Part shown: positions 7,891 through 16,850 of the stretch, in pieces
How the letters are laid out: each line of letters begins with the position of its first letter
How positions within the stretch are numbered: position 1 is the stretch's first letter
From: Pedomonas mirosovicensis
GTDB lineage: Bacteria > Pseudomonadota > Alphaproteobacteria > Sphingomonadales > Sphingomonadaceae
Length of the DNA: 64,000 nt
Direction of reading: 5' to 3'
Assembly: GCF_022569295.1 (NCBI RefSeq)
Contig: NZ_JAKFIA010000002.1
Coordinates: 472,001 to 536,000 of the forward strand
Program-made: the position numbers and the translations under genes
The notes under the pieces: generated by a model
Databases searched by the model: none
The model's input: the letters and a program-made list of their open reading frames with translations, nothing else
What the model was told of the DNA's origin: nothing

Positions 7891-10800
7891 ATGATCGGCA
7901 TCGTTAAGGTTGCGTTGCATCGGCCGCTCACCTTCATCGTGATGGCGATTCTTATCGCGATTGTCGGCATCCTCGCTGCCCTGCGGACGCCGGTCGACAT
8001 CTTCCCTGATATCAAGATCCCCGTGGTCGCGGTGGCCTGGAAGTATACGGGCCTGCCGCCGCAGGACATGTCCGACCGCATCATCACGCCCTATGAGCGC
8101 GTGCTGACGACGACGGTTAACGACATCGAGCATATCGAGAGCCAGTCCCTTCAGGGCATCGGCGTCGTCAAGATCTTCTTCCAGCCGGGCGCGGACATCC
8201 GCACGGCCACGGCGCAGGTGGCGTCCGTTTCGCAGACCATCCTGAAGCAGATGCCGCCGGGCATTACGCCGCCGCTGATCCTCAACTACAGCGCGTCGAC
8301 CGTGCCAATTCTCCAGCTTGCCCTGTCGGGCGAGGGCTTGTCGGAAAAGCAGCTGTTCGATCTCGGTCAAAATCAGGTCCGGCCCCAGCTGGTAACCATC
8401 CCCGGCCTTGCCATGCCCTACCCGTCGGGTGGCCGGGAGCGACAGGTGCAGATCGACCTCGATCCGCTGGCCCTGCACTCCAAGGGATTGTCCGCGCAGG
8501 ATATCGGCAATGCCATCGCCGCGCAGAACCAGATCAACCCGGCAGGTTTCGTCAAGATCGGCCCGACGCAGTACAGCGTGCGCCTCAACAACGCGCCGGA
8601 TTCCATCGAGGCGTTGAACGACCTGCCGGTGAAGGTGGTCAACGGAGCCACCATCTATATGCGGGACGTTGCCCACGTGCGCGACGGCAGCGGCCCGCAG
8701 CAGAACGTGGTGCACGTGGAAGGGCAGCGCTCGGTGCTGCTCACCGTGCTCAAGAACGGCGCAACCTCCACCCTCGCCATCGTCAATGGCGTCAAGGAAG
8801 CGCTGCCGCGCATCGCCGAAACCCTGCCTGAGTCGCTCAAGGTGTTGCCGATCGGCGACCAGTCGCTGTTCGTGAAGGCGGCCGTGGCGGGCGTCGTTCA
8901 TGAAGGCGCGATCGCCGCCGCGCTCACCTCGCTCATGATTCTCTTGTTCCTGGGCTCATGGCGGTCGACCGTCATCATCGCGCTGTCGATCCCGCTGGCC
9001 ATTCTCGCGGCCATTGCGGCGCTCGCGGCCTTTGGCCAGACCATGAACGTCATGACGTTGGGTGGCCTTGCGCTGGCGGTCGGCATTCTCGTCGACGACG
9101 CGACGGTGACGATCGAGAACATCAACTGGCACCTGGAACAGGGCAAGGGCGTGATGCAGGCGATCATGGACGGCGCGGCGCAGATCGTCACGCCCGCCTT
9201 CGTTTCGCTGCTGTGCATCTGCATTGTGTTCGTGCCGATGTTCTTCCTGCCGGGCGTTGCCGGTTTCCTGTTCGTGCCGATGGCGCTGTCGGTGGTGTTC
9301 GCGATGATCGCCTCCTTCATCCTGTCGCGCACCCTGGTGCCGACCATGGCGATGTATCTCCTCAAGCCGCACAAGCCCGAGGGCGAGAACCGGCATCTGG
9401 CGGGCGCGCCGGGGTCGCATAACCCGCTGGTCCGTTTCCAGCGCGGGTTCGAGCACCGCTTCGAGCGCATCCGCACCGGCTATGTGGGGCTGCTCTATCG
9501 GACACTTCAGGCGCGCAAGCCGTTCCTCATCGGCTTCCTCGCGGTCGTCGTCCTGTCGTTCGGGCTGCTGCCGCTGCTGGGCAGCAACTTCTTCCCCAGC
9601 GTTGATTCCGGCCAGATCGCCATGCACGTTCGGGTGCCGGTCGGGTCGCGCATCGAGGAAACGGCGGCACGCTTTGACCGCATCGGCCGCGCCATCCGCG
9701 AGATCATTCCGGCGAGCGAGCTGGGCGCGGTGACAGACAACATCGGCCTGCCGGTCAGCTCCATCAACACCGTCTACAACAACAGCGGCACCATCGGCCC
9801 GCAGGACGGCGACGTTCTGATCGCTTTAAAAGAGGGCCACCGCCCGACCGAGGAGGTGGTCGCCGAGCTGCGCCGCGAACTGCCCCGGCGCTTTCCGGGG
9901 ACGACCTTCTCGTTCCTGCCCGCTGATATCACCAGCCAGATCCTGAACTTCGGTGCGCCCGCCCCGATCGACATTCAGATCAGCGGCAAGGACGTTGAGG
10001 CGAACCGCGCCTACGCGCAGAAGGTGCTGGCAAGGATTGTAACCATTCCGGGCGTCGCCGATGCCCGTATCCATCAGCCCGGTCGCGCGCCGCAGCTGAA
10101 TGTGGACGTCGACCGGTCGCGCGCCGGACAATACGGTCTGACCGAGCGCGACGTTACCACCAGCCTGGCAAGCTCACTTGCCGGTACGTCGCAGACGTCC
10201 CCTGTTTTCTTTGTCGATCCGAAGAGCGGGGTGTCCTACCCGGTCGTCGCCCAGACCCCGGAATACCGGGTGGGCACGATCAGCGATCTGTCCAACGTGC
10301 CGGTTTCCGGCGCTGGGGCGGACGCCACCCAGCCGCTCGGCGGCCTTGCCTCGATCCACCGGTCCAACACCGTGCCGGTGGTCACTCACTATAACATCAA
10401 GCCGGTGCTCGACGTTTTTGCGACGACCCAGGGGCGCGATCTCGGCGCGGTTGCGAGCGACATTCAGGGCGTGCTCGCCTCTCTGGAGAAGGAAGTGCCC
10501 AAGGGCACGACTGTCACCCTGCGCGGCCAATACGAGACGATGAACACCGCCTTCTCCGGCCTTGGCTTCGGCCTCGCCGGCGCAATCCTGCTCATCTATC
10601 TGCTGATCGTCGTCAATTTCCAGAGCTGGGTTGACCCCTTCGTCATCATCACTGCGTTGCCTGCGGCGCTGGCAGGCATCATCTGGATGCTGTTCACCAC
10701 CGGCACCACCCTGTCGGTGCCGGCGCTCACCGGCGCGATCATGTGCATGGGCGTCGCCACCGCCAACTCGATCCTCGTCGTCAGCTTCGCGCGCGAACAG

Positions 10801-11088
10801 CTGGAGGTGCTGGGAGATGCCACCCAGGCCGCCCTGCAGGCGGGTCTGGTCCGCTTCCGCCCGGTGCTGATGACCGCGCTCGCCATGATTATCGGCATGG
10901 CGCCGATGGCGCTTGGTCTTGGCGAGGGCGGCGAACAGAATGCCCCGCTCGGCCGTGCGGTGATCGGCGGCCTTATTTGCGCGACGATCGCGACTCTCTT
11001 CTTCGTGCCCACAGTCTTCAGCTTCGTCCACCGGCATCGCCGTCACGCGAAGGAGACGACCATGGAATTGCAGCCCAGCCATGTCTGA
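7891..11088 (+). CDS. RND efflux pump inner-membrane permease (AcrB/HAE1-like)
   Basis: 1065 aa, the usual length. It starts MIGIVKVALHRPLTFIVMAIL, an RND first helix, and has the paired proton-relay aspartates in LAVGILVDDATVTIENI (helix 4) plus the second-half helices (GLAGAILLIYLLIVVNFQSW and MGVATANSILVVSFAREQ). Two large periplasmic loops lie between helices 1-2 and 7-8. The DD pair places it with proton-driven drug or organic-compound pumps; heavy-metal pumps differ here. It overlaps the adaptor gene by eight bases, so the three pump genes are one operon. Permease-first order is less common than adaptor-first. Substrate unknown; the LysR neighbour suggests a small organic inducer. Confidence 0.93.
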   Translation: MIGIVKVALHRPLTFIVMAILIAIVGILAALRTPVDIFPDIKIPVVAVAWKYTGLPPQDMSDRIITPYERVLTTTVNDIEHIESQSLQGIGVVKIFFQPGADIRTATAQVASVSQTILKQMPPGITPPLILNYSASTVPILQLALSGEGLSEKQLFDLGQNQVRPQLVTIPGLAMPYPSGGRERQVQIDLDPLALHSKGLSAQDIGNAIAAQNQINPAGFVKIGPTQYSVRLNNAPDSIEALNDLPVKVVNGATIYMRDVAHVRDGSGPQQNVVHVEGQRSVLLTVLKNGATSTLAIVNGVKEALPRIAETLPESLKVLPIGDQSLFVKAAVAGVVHEGAIAAALTSLMILLFLGSWRSTVIIALSIPLAILAAIAALAAFGQTMNVMTLGGLALAVGILVDDATVTIENINWHLEQGKGVMQAIMDGAAQIVTPAFVSLLCICIVFVPMFFLPGVAGFLFVPMALSVVFAMIASFILSRTLVPTMAMYLLKPHKPEGENRHLAGAPGSHNPLVRFQRGFEHRFERIRTGYVGLLYRTLQARKPFLIGFLAVVVLSFGLLPLLGSNFFPSVDSGQIAMHVRVPVGSRIEETAARFDRIGRAIREIIPASELGAVTDNIGLPVSSINTVYNNSGTIGPQDGDVLIALKEGHRPTEEVVAELRRELPRRFPGTTFSFLPADITSQILNFGAPAPIDIQISGKDVEANRAYAQKVLARIVTIPGVADARIHQPGRAPQLNVDVDRSRAGQYGLTERDVTTSLASSLAGTSQTSPVFFVDPKSGVSYPVVAQTPEYRVGTISDLSNVPVSGAGADATQPLGGLASIHRSNTVPVVTHYNIKPVLDVFATTQGRDLGAVASDIQGVLASLEKEVPKGTTVTLRGQYETMNTAFSGLGFGLAGAILLIYLLIVVNFQSWVDPFVIITALPAALAGIIWMLFTTGTTLSVPALTGAIMCMGVATANSILVVSFAREQLEVLGDATQAALQAGLVRFRPVLMTALAMIIGMAPMALGLGEGGEQNAPLGRAVIGGLICATIATLFFVPTVFSFVHRHRRHAKETTMELQPSHV

Positions 11089-12289
11089 GATTATGCCCAT
11101 CCAAAATCCATCCAGCGCAGGTCCCAGCTCCCGCGCGCTGAAGCGTTTCGGCATCGGCGCGGCGATCATCGCGCTCGCCGTCGTCGCCATCGGAACGGCA
11201 TCGCGGATCCACGCAACCGAGGAACTGCGCGAGGTCGCGGCAAGCGCTGCGGTCCCCGTCGTTGCCGTCGTCACCCCAACCCCGGAGACGGGCGCAGGTG
11301 AACTGGTGCTGCCGGGCAATGTGGCTGCCTACAACAGCGCGGCCATCTATGCGCGCACCAACGGCTATGTGCAGCGCTGGCTCGCCGACATCGGCGACCA
11401 CGTGCGCGCCGGGCAAACGCTTGCCGTTTTAGACGCGCCGGAAGTCGAACAGGAACTGGCTCAGGCAGAGGCGGACTATCAGACCGCGCTGGCGAACCAG
11501 AAGCTCGCCGAAGTCACCGCCAAGCGCTGGAGCGCGCTGCTGGCCGAAGATGCGGTGTCGCGGCAGGAGGCGGATGAAAAGTCCGGCGATCTAGCCGCCA
11601 AGACCGCGCTCGCCAATGCCGCGCTCGCCAATGTGCGGCGGCTTCAGGCACTGCACGGCTTCACGGAATTGAAAGCCCCGTTCGACGGCGTGGTTACCAG
11701 CCGGTCGGCGCAGATCGGCGCGCTGGTGGTGGCCGGCAATGCCGCCGCCCAGCCGCTCTTCACCGTATCCGACACGCATCGGATGCGCGTTTACGTGCGC
11801 GTGCCGCAGGGTTATTCGGCGCAGGTGAAGCCGGGCACCTCGGCCACGCTCACCGTGCCGGAATATCCCGGCCGCACGTTTCCGGCAAAGCTGGTCCGTA
11901 GCGCGGGGGCTGTCGATCCGCAGTCCGGATCGGTGCTGGTTGAATTGCAGGCGGACAATAAGGGCAACGAGCTGAAGCCCGGCGCCTATGCCCAGGTGCG
12001 ATTCGATCTCGAAGGCGGGCACAGCAACGGTCTCAGCCTGCCGGGCAACGCTATCCTCTACGGGAACGATGGCCCCACCGTTGCCGTGGTTGACGATAAA
12101 GGCCAGGTCACCGTGAAGCCCATCACCATTGCGCGCGACGAAGGCAACAGCGTCATCGTCTCCAATGGTGTTGCGCCGACGGACCGGGTGATCAACACGC
12201 CGCCCGATGCCATCCGCACCGGCGACCATGTGAAGGTGCAAACGGCCACCGTGGCGTCCGCTGAAAAGGGCAAGACGCATGCGGGTTAA
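11081..12289 (+). CDS. RND efflux periplasmic adaptor (membrane fusion protein)
   Basis: 402 aa. One N-terminal membrane anchor (GIGAAIIALAVVAIGTA) is followed by the lipoyl-like half motif (NGYVQRWLADIGDHVRAGQTLAVLDAPE), an alpha-hairpin rich in Ala/Glu (about residues 120-185), the second lipoyl half (ELKAPFDGVVTSRSAQIGALV), then beta-barrel and membrane-proximal domains. This is the standard adaptor layout. Its ATG lies inside the end of the permease gene, and its own end overlaps the outer-membrane-factor gene by 11 bases, indicating translational coupling. Confidence 0.92.
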   Translation: MSEIMPIQNPSSAGPSSRALKRFGIGAAIIALAVVAIGTASRIHATEELREVAASAAVPVVAVVTPTPETGAGELVLPGNVAAYNSAAIYARTNGYVQRWLADIGDHVRAGQTLAVLDAPEVEQELAQAEADYQTALANQKLAEVTAKRWSALLAEDAVSRQEADEKSGDLAAKTALANAALANVRRLQALHGFTELKAPFDGVVTSRSAQIGALVVAGNAAAQPLFTVSDTHRMRVYVRVPQGYSAQVKPGTSATLTVPEYPGRTFPAKLVRSAGAVDPQSGSVLVELQADNKGNELKPGAYAQVRFDLEGGHSNGLSLPGNAILYGNDGPTVAVVDDKGQVTVKPITIARDEGNSVIVSNGVAPTDRVINTPPDAIRTGDHVKVQTATVASAEKGKTHAG

Positions 12290-13685
12290 CGGCTGCGCCG
12301 CGCTCGCGCTGGCGCTGCTCGCGGGCTGCTCCATGGCGCCGGAGTATCGGCCGCCGGAAACACAAGTGCCCGCGACCTTCAAGGAAGTGGACGGCTGGGC
12401 CGCTGCCAACCCGATGGATGATGCCCCGCGCGGGGCATGGTGGGAGGCGTTTGGCGACCCGGTGCTCGATGATCTGGAAAATCGTGCAGCCAAGGCGAGC
12501 CCCACGCTGGCGGCGGCGCTCGCCCGCTATGACCAGGCGCGCGCCATCGCCCGGATCGACGCTTCCGATCTTCTGCCGGAGGTCGACGCCGTGGGGCAGG
12601 CGAGCCGCGAGCGCGTGTCGGGCAACCGGCCGCTCGCCAACGGCACGCCGCAAACCTACAGCGACTACACCGTCGGCGGCGTGCTGGATTACGAGCTGGA
12701 TCTCTGGGGTCGTATCCGCGACAGCGTGAAGGCATCCCGCGCCGATGCCGCTGCAAGCGCGGCTGATCTTGCCTCGGCGCAGCTCAGCCTGCAGGCGGCG
12801 GTAGCGGACGCCTATGCGCGCCTGCGTGGTCTTGATGCGGAGGCCGCGCTGCTGCGCCAGACGGTCGAGGCTTACGCGAAGGCCTATACGCTGACCTCGA
12901 AGCGGTATGATGGCGGCATCGCCACGGCCATCGATGTCAACCGCGCGAAAACCGTGCTCGGCAACGCCCGCGCCCAGATCTCTGCGGTGGCCAACGAACG
13001 GGCCGCAACCGAGCATGAAATTGCCGCGCTGGTGGGGGCGGTCGCATCCGATTTCTCCATTCCGGCCCGCGTCCAACCACTCAAGGCGCCTGCGTTGCCG
13101 ACGGGCCTGCCATCCGAGTTGCTGCAACGCCGCCCGGATGTGGCGGCGGCCGAGCGGCGCATGTTCGCCGCCAATGCGCGCATCGGCGTGGCGCGGGCCG
13201 CCTTTTTCCCCACCGTGACCCTTGGCCTCAGCGGCGGGTGGGAGACGACCCACGGAAAATTGCTGCAAACGCCCAACAGCTTCTGGGGTCTTGGCCCACT
13301 CTCGGCCGTGCTGCCGTTGTTCGATGGCGGCCGCCGCAGCGCGCAGGTGAAGCTATCTCGCGCTGATTATGAGGAGCTTGCGGCGAACTATCGGGAAACG
13401 GTGCTCACCGCCTTCCGGCAGGTGGAGGATGCGATCGCCGCCAACCGTCATCTCGCCACGCAGGCCGTCGATCAGCGCAGCGCGGCGGAAGCGGCGGAGC
13501 GGACCAGCCAGTTGGCGTTCAAGCGCTATCGGGATGGGGCGTCGGATTATCTGGAGGTCGTGACTGCCCAAACCGATGCGCTGCAAGCCCAGCGCGCGTT
13601 GCTCGCGGTTGAGACCCAACAAATGCGCGCCAGCATTGCCCTGGTGCGGGCGTTGGGCGGCGGGCCCGTAAATCCGCAATCCTGA
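12279..13685 (+). CDS. Outer-membrane efflux lipoprotein, NodT family
   Basis: 468 aa. A lipoprotein signal ending in the lipobox LLAGC (residues 13-17) precedes PEYRPPETQVP, the usual NodT/OprM N-terminus. Two TolC-type repeats follow, each with long coiled-coil helices, and the second-repeat motif LQRRPDVAAAERRMFAANARIGVARAAFFPTV is plain. The product should form the trimeric exit duct for the pump encoded just upstream. Third gene of the efflux operon. Confidence 0.93.
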   Translation: MRVNGCAALALALLAGCSMAPEYRPPETQVPATFKEVDGWAAANPMDDAPRGAWWEAFGDPVLDDLENRAAKASPTLAAALARYDQARAIARIDASDLLPEVDAVGQASRERVSGNRPLANGTPQTYSDYTVGGVLDYELDLWGRIRDSVKASRADAAASAADLASAQLSLQAAVADAYARLRGLDAEAALLRQTVEAYAKAYTLTSKRYDGGIATAIDVNRAKTVLGNARAQISAVANERAATEHEIAALVGAVASDFSIPARVQPLKAPALPTGLPSELLQRRPDVAAAERRMFAANARIGVARAAFFPTVTLGLSGGWETTHGKLLQTPNSFWGLGPLSAVLPLFDGGRRSAQVKLSRADYEELAANYRETVLTAFRQVEDAIAANRHLATQAVDQRSAAEAAERTSQLAFKRYRDGASDYLEVVTAQTDALQAQRALLAVETQQMRASIALVRALGGGPVNPQS

Positions 13686-13707
13686 ACGGCACCGGCTGGC
13701 AGCCGGC

Positions 13708-13733
13708 GGCGACGTTGCCAAGGCAACGTCGCC
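13708..13733. terminator. Perfect hairpin between the efflux operon and the converging gene
   Basis: GGCGACGTTGCC and GGCAACGTCGCC form a perfect 12-bp inverted repeat separated by two bases; in RNA a short loop would open it. It lies 22 bases after the efflux operon stop and 16 before the end of the converging gene, so it can serve both. There is no strong T run. Confidence 0.5.
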
Positions 13734-13749
13734 ATGCCGTGCGCTTTGT

Positions 13750-14286
13750 TTAGTCAACCGCGGGGAAATCAACGTCCGTGTCGTTGATGCGGTTGAAGAC
13801 GTTGGTGAAGATGATCGCCGAGATGGCCAGGCTGATCTCGACCAGTTGCTGGTCGGTGTAGCCGGCGGCCTTGATGGCAGCATACTGCTCGCTCGGGATC
13901 GTGCCGCTGGTTAATGCCAGATACCGTACGAAGGAAGCCAGAGCATCGCGCTGCGCGTCACCCGTCAGTTCGCCCTGGCGCAGTTGGCGCAGCGTCTCGG
14001 GCGACAGGCCCGCCATCTTGCCGACCAGGCTGTGCGCGGCCACGCAGTAATCGCAATCGACGGTGGTGCTGATGACCAGCTTGATGGTCTCGATATCCTT
14101 CTTGCTGAGGGAGCTCGCGGTCAGCACCGCATCGACCTCGAGCATTACATTGAGGGCTGCCGGTTGCAGCGCACCGATGGCGGCATAAGCATTGGGGACC
14201 TTGCCCAGGGACTTCTTGATGCGGGCGAAGAGATCAGCGGTCGCGCCGGTTGCGGCTTCAACGGCGGGGACTTGAATGCGGGACAT
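13750..14286 (-). CDS. Carboxymuconolactone decarboxylase / AhpD-like protein
   Basis: 178 aa. The AhpD-type redox motif is visible as DCDYCVAAHS (C-x2-C-x3-H), within the all-helical CMD domain (LSKKDIETIKLVISTT upstream). The second half (LTDQQLVEISLAISAIIFTNVFNRI) is the usual helix pair. ATG 14286 follows AAAGGAG at good spacing; the longer frame to 14457 is not needed. Such proteins are often peroxidase-like or detoxification enzymes. The divergent AraC regulator probably controls it. Substrate unknown. Confidence 0.85.
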   Translation of the reverse strand: MSRIQVPAVEAATGATADLFARIKKSLGKVPNAYAAIGALQPAALNVMLEVDAVLTASSLSKKDIETIKLVISTTVDCDYCVAAHSLVGKMAGLSPETLRQLRQGELTGDAQRDALASFVRYLALTSGTIPSEQYAAIKAAGYTDQQLVEISLAISAIIFTNVFNRINDTDVDFPAVD

Positions 14287-14419
14287 CGTACACTCCTTTG
14301 GTTTTCCGTCGGGCGACCACCGCCCGGTCCATGAGTGGCAAACTATCCCTGAGCGCTGATATTGATAATGCCGAGGGATCTCTTTAACATGCTCAATCGT
14401 CTCAACGATGGGCTCATGC

Positions 14420-15367
14420 ATGACCTCGACCGACTGGCTCAGCCAACTGCTCTCCATGGTGCCCGTCAGCGGCGCGCTCGATTATCGCTGCATGCTTGGC
14501 ACCCCGTGGCGCATTGAGCATCCTTCAACCAGACCCGGAGAAATTCCTTTTCATGCGGTGGTGGAGGGGTCGGCCATCGTCGAAGTGCCGGGCGGCGGGC
14601 CACCCCAGCGGCTGGTGGCGGGTGACATTCTCCTTCTGCCGCATGGTTCGCAGCATATTCTGCGTGACGGCAGTAAGGCCGAGCCTGCGCTCGTGCGGGC
14701 ACGACAGACACTAAGTGTCACCATCAAGGAAAATGATGGGCCCGGCGCGCGGTTCGATATGCTGTGCGGCCGCTTCATCCTCTCCGACATGCATGAGCGT
14801 CTGGTCCGCACCTATTTTCCGCTGAGCCTCATCGTGCGCGCGCCTGAAAGCGCCGCTGCGAGCGGCAGTGATACCGGCCAGCGGGTGGCAGGGCTGGTGG
14901 CACTGATGCGGGCTGAGTCCGCAAACGAAAATCTGGGCGGCAAGGCCATGCTCAATGCCCTCACTGCGGCGCTCTTCGCCGTCACGATGCGGCTTGCGGG
15001 TGAAGCTGGCAGTGCGCCCGAAGGTTTGCTGGCACTGGCGGGCAATCCGCGCCTCACGCCGGCGCTGACCGCGCTGTTCAATGAACCGGCCTATCCCTGG
15101 ACGCTGCCGGAACTGGCCAGCCGCTGCAACATGTCGCGCGCCACCTTCATCCGCCATTTTCAGGAGCGGCTCGGCCGCTCCGCCGCCGATCTATTGACGG
15201 ACATCCGCATGACGCTTGCCGCCAATATGCTGCGCGCATCCGATCTTTCGACCGGCGCGGTGGCCGAGGCCGTGGGCTATCAGTCGGAAGCTGCCTTTCA
15301 GCGCGCTTTCAAGAGTTACATGGGCGTCACGCCCGCCCAGTGGCGGCGCGACGCGCGCAACCCATAA
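14420..15367 (+). CDS. AraC-family regulator with N-terminal cupin domain
   Basis: 315 aa from ATG 14420 (MTSTDWLSQLLSMV); an in-frame ATG also exists at 14408. Residues about 30-110 form a cupin sensor (FHAVVEGSAIVEVPGG, AGDILLLPHGSQHIL). The C-terminal 100 residues carry two helix-turn-helix units: LPELASRCNMSRATFIRHFQERLG and TGAVAEAVGYQSEAAFQRAFKSYMGVTPAQWRR, the AraC signature. It matches the cupin_6/AraC group that commonly sits next to an AhpD-like or dehydrogenase gene that it controls. Divergent from the CMD gene. Confidence 0.9.
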   Translation: MTSTDWLSQLLSMVPVSGALDYRCMLGTPWRIEHPSTRPGEIPFHAVVEGSAIVEVPGGGPPQRLVAGDILLLPHGSQHILRDGSKAEPALVRARQTLSVTIKENDGPGARFDMLCGRFILSDMHERLVRTYFPLSLIVRAPESAAASGSDTGQRVAGLVALMRAESANENLGGKAMLNALTAALFAVTMRLAGEAGSAPEGLLALAGNPRLTPALTALFNEPAYPWTLPELASRCNMSRATFIRHFQERLGRSAADLLTDIRMTLAANMLRASDLSTGAVAEAVGYQSEAAFQRAFKSYMGVTPAQWRRDARNP

Positions 15368-15395
15368 CCACCCAGCTGTCTGCGTCAGCCTCTGG

Positions 15396-16850
15396 CTACT
15401 CTCCGCTGATCGCGGCGGTGGGATTCTCAAGCGCGGCGTAACCCGCCACCAGCGCGGCCCGGAAGCGCGGATCGGCCGCGAGTGCCTGCGGGAAAACGGT
15501 CTCCAGCGCTAGGAAGCGCTCCACATCGCTTGCGGCCTCGCCGGTACAGGCGCGGCCGATTTCGGCCAGCCGGTCGGCCAGCGGATCGACGATCTTGACG
15601 CCTTCGATCGACCGACGGCGCACAAAGCGCATCCACGCCGCAACCGGCAGCGCCAGCCGGTCGATCGGCGCGCCGGAGGCCAGCCGGTCCGCAATCGTCC
15701 CCAGAATGCGGTAAGGCAGCTTTTGCGATCCATCCCAGGCGATCTGGGAGAGCAGGTGGCGGATCGCAGGATTCTGGAAGCGCTTGCGAACCGCCGCGCC
15801 ATAATCCTCAAGGTTGAGCCCCGGCGTCGCCGTCAGCGTCGGCGCGATATCCTCGCGCATCAGATGCATGACGAAGGTGCTGAGCGCCGGGTCGGCCATG
15901 GCGTCGGCCACCGTCTCGTGGCCGAGCAGCAGGCCGATGTAAGCCAGCGTCGAGTGCGGCCCGTTGAGCAGCCGCAGCTTGGCCCGCTCGAACGCCGCCA
16001 CATCCGAGGTGAAGGTTGCGCCCGTTTCGTCCAGCGCAGGACGAGGCCCGGCGAAGGTATCCTCGATCACCCACTGGGTGAAGGCCTCGCGCTGGATCGG
16101 CCAGGCGTCCTCCAGCCCGAGCGCATCGCTCACGCGGGCGCGCAAGGCGTCGTCGGTCGCGGGCGTGATGGAATCGACCATGGTGCAGGGAAACCGCGCC
16201 TCGTCCTCGATCCATGCGGCGAGCGCCGGGTCTTTTGCGCGGGCGAGGTCGAGCACCGCGCGGCGCAATTTGGTGCCGTTGGAGGTCAGGTTGTCGCAAC
16301 TGGCGACGGTGAAGGCGGGTAGCCCCGCGCTGCGGCGCAGGCGCAGGCCCTCGACCAGCCAGCCGATGACGCTGGCGGGCGCGGCTCCCTCGCGCAGATC
16401 CTGCTGAATATCCGGATGGTCCCTATCGAGCCCGCCATCGGGGGCGAGGCAGTAGCCTTTCTCGGTAACGGTCAGTGTCACCAAGTGGGTCGTTGGCGCG
16501 GCAAGACGCGCCCGCACTCTGGCGGCATCCTCGGCGGCGACGATCACTGCGTCGAGCGCGCCGATCACCCGCATCGAGGGCGCTTCGTCCAGCACCGCGA
16601 GGGTGTAAAGCCAGTCCTGCGGGGCCAGGGCATCGCGCACGCCGGTGCTCTTGAGGGCCACCGCCGCAATGCCCCAGCGCGGGTCGCTGGCCAGCAGCGC
16701 ATCCACATGCGCCGCCTGATGCGCGCGGAAAAAGGCGCTCGGCCCGAAGTGCACGATGCCGGGGGCGTGTCCGCCGCGATCGTAGCGCGGCTGTTGCACG
16801 GAGGCGGGCAGGGCGGCAAGGGTCTGCCGCGATAGTCTGGGCTTGCTCAT
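15396..16850 (-). CDS. uxuB: Mannitol dehydrogenase family hexuronate oxidoreductase (fructuronate/tagaturonate reductase)
   Basis: 484 aa. The N-terminal Rossmann domain has PGIVHFGPSAFFRAHQA, the family's NAD-binding motif, and the catalytic K-x4-NG-x-H motif is seen as KLRLLNGPHSTLAYIG. This family reduces D-fructuronate to D-mannonate (UxuB) or D-tagaturonate to D-altronate (UxaB-like role) with NADH. The partner upstream gene is altronate dehydratase, not mannonate dehydratase, so the physiological substrate may be tagaturonate; the symbol follows sequence family only. Its ATG overlaps the uxaA stop by four bases (ATGA), so the two are translationally coupled. Confidence 0.85.
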   Translation of the reverse strand: MSKPRLSRQTLAALPASVQQPRYDRGGHAPGIVHFGPSAFFRAHQAAHVDALLASDPRWGIAAVALKSTGVRDALAPQDWLYTLAVLDEAPSMRVIGALDAVIVAAEDAARVRARLAAPTTHLVTLTVTEKGYCLAPDGGLDRDHPDIQQDLREGAAPASVIGWLVEGLRLRRSAGLPAFTVASCDNLTSNGTKLRRAVLDLARAKDPALAAWIEDEARFPCTMVDSITPATDDALRARVSDALGLEDAWPIQREAFTQWVIEDTFAGPRPALDETGATFTSDVAAFERAKLRLLNGPHSTLAYIGLLLGHETVADAMADPALSTFVMHLMREDIAPTLTATPGLNLEDYGAAVRKRFQNPAIRHLLSQIAWDGSQKLPYRILGTIADRLASGAPIDRLALPVAAWMRFVRRRSIEGVKIVDPLADRLAEIGRACTGEAASDVERFLALETVFPQALAADPRFRAALVAGYAALENPTAAISGE

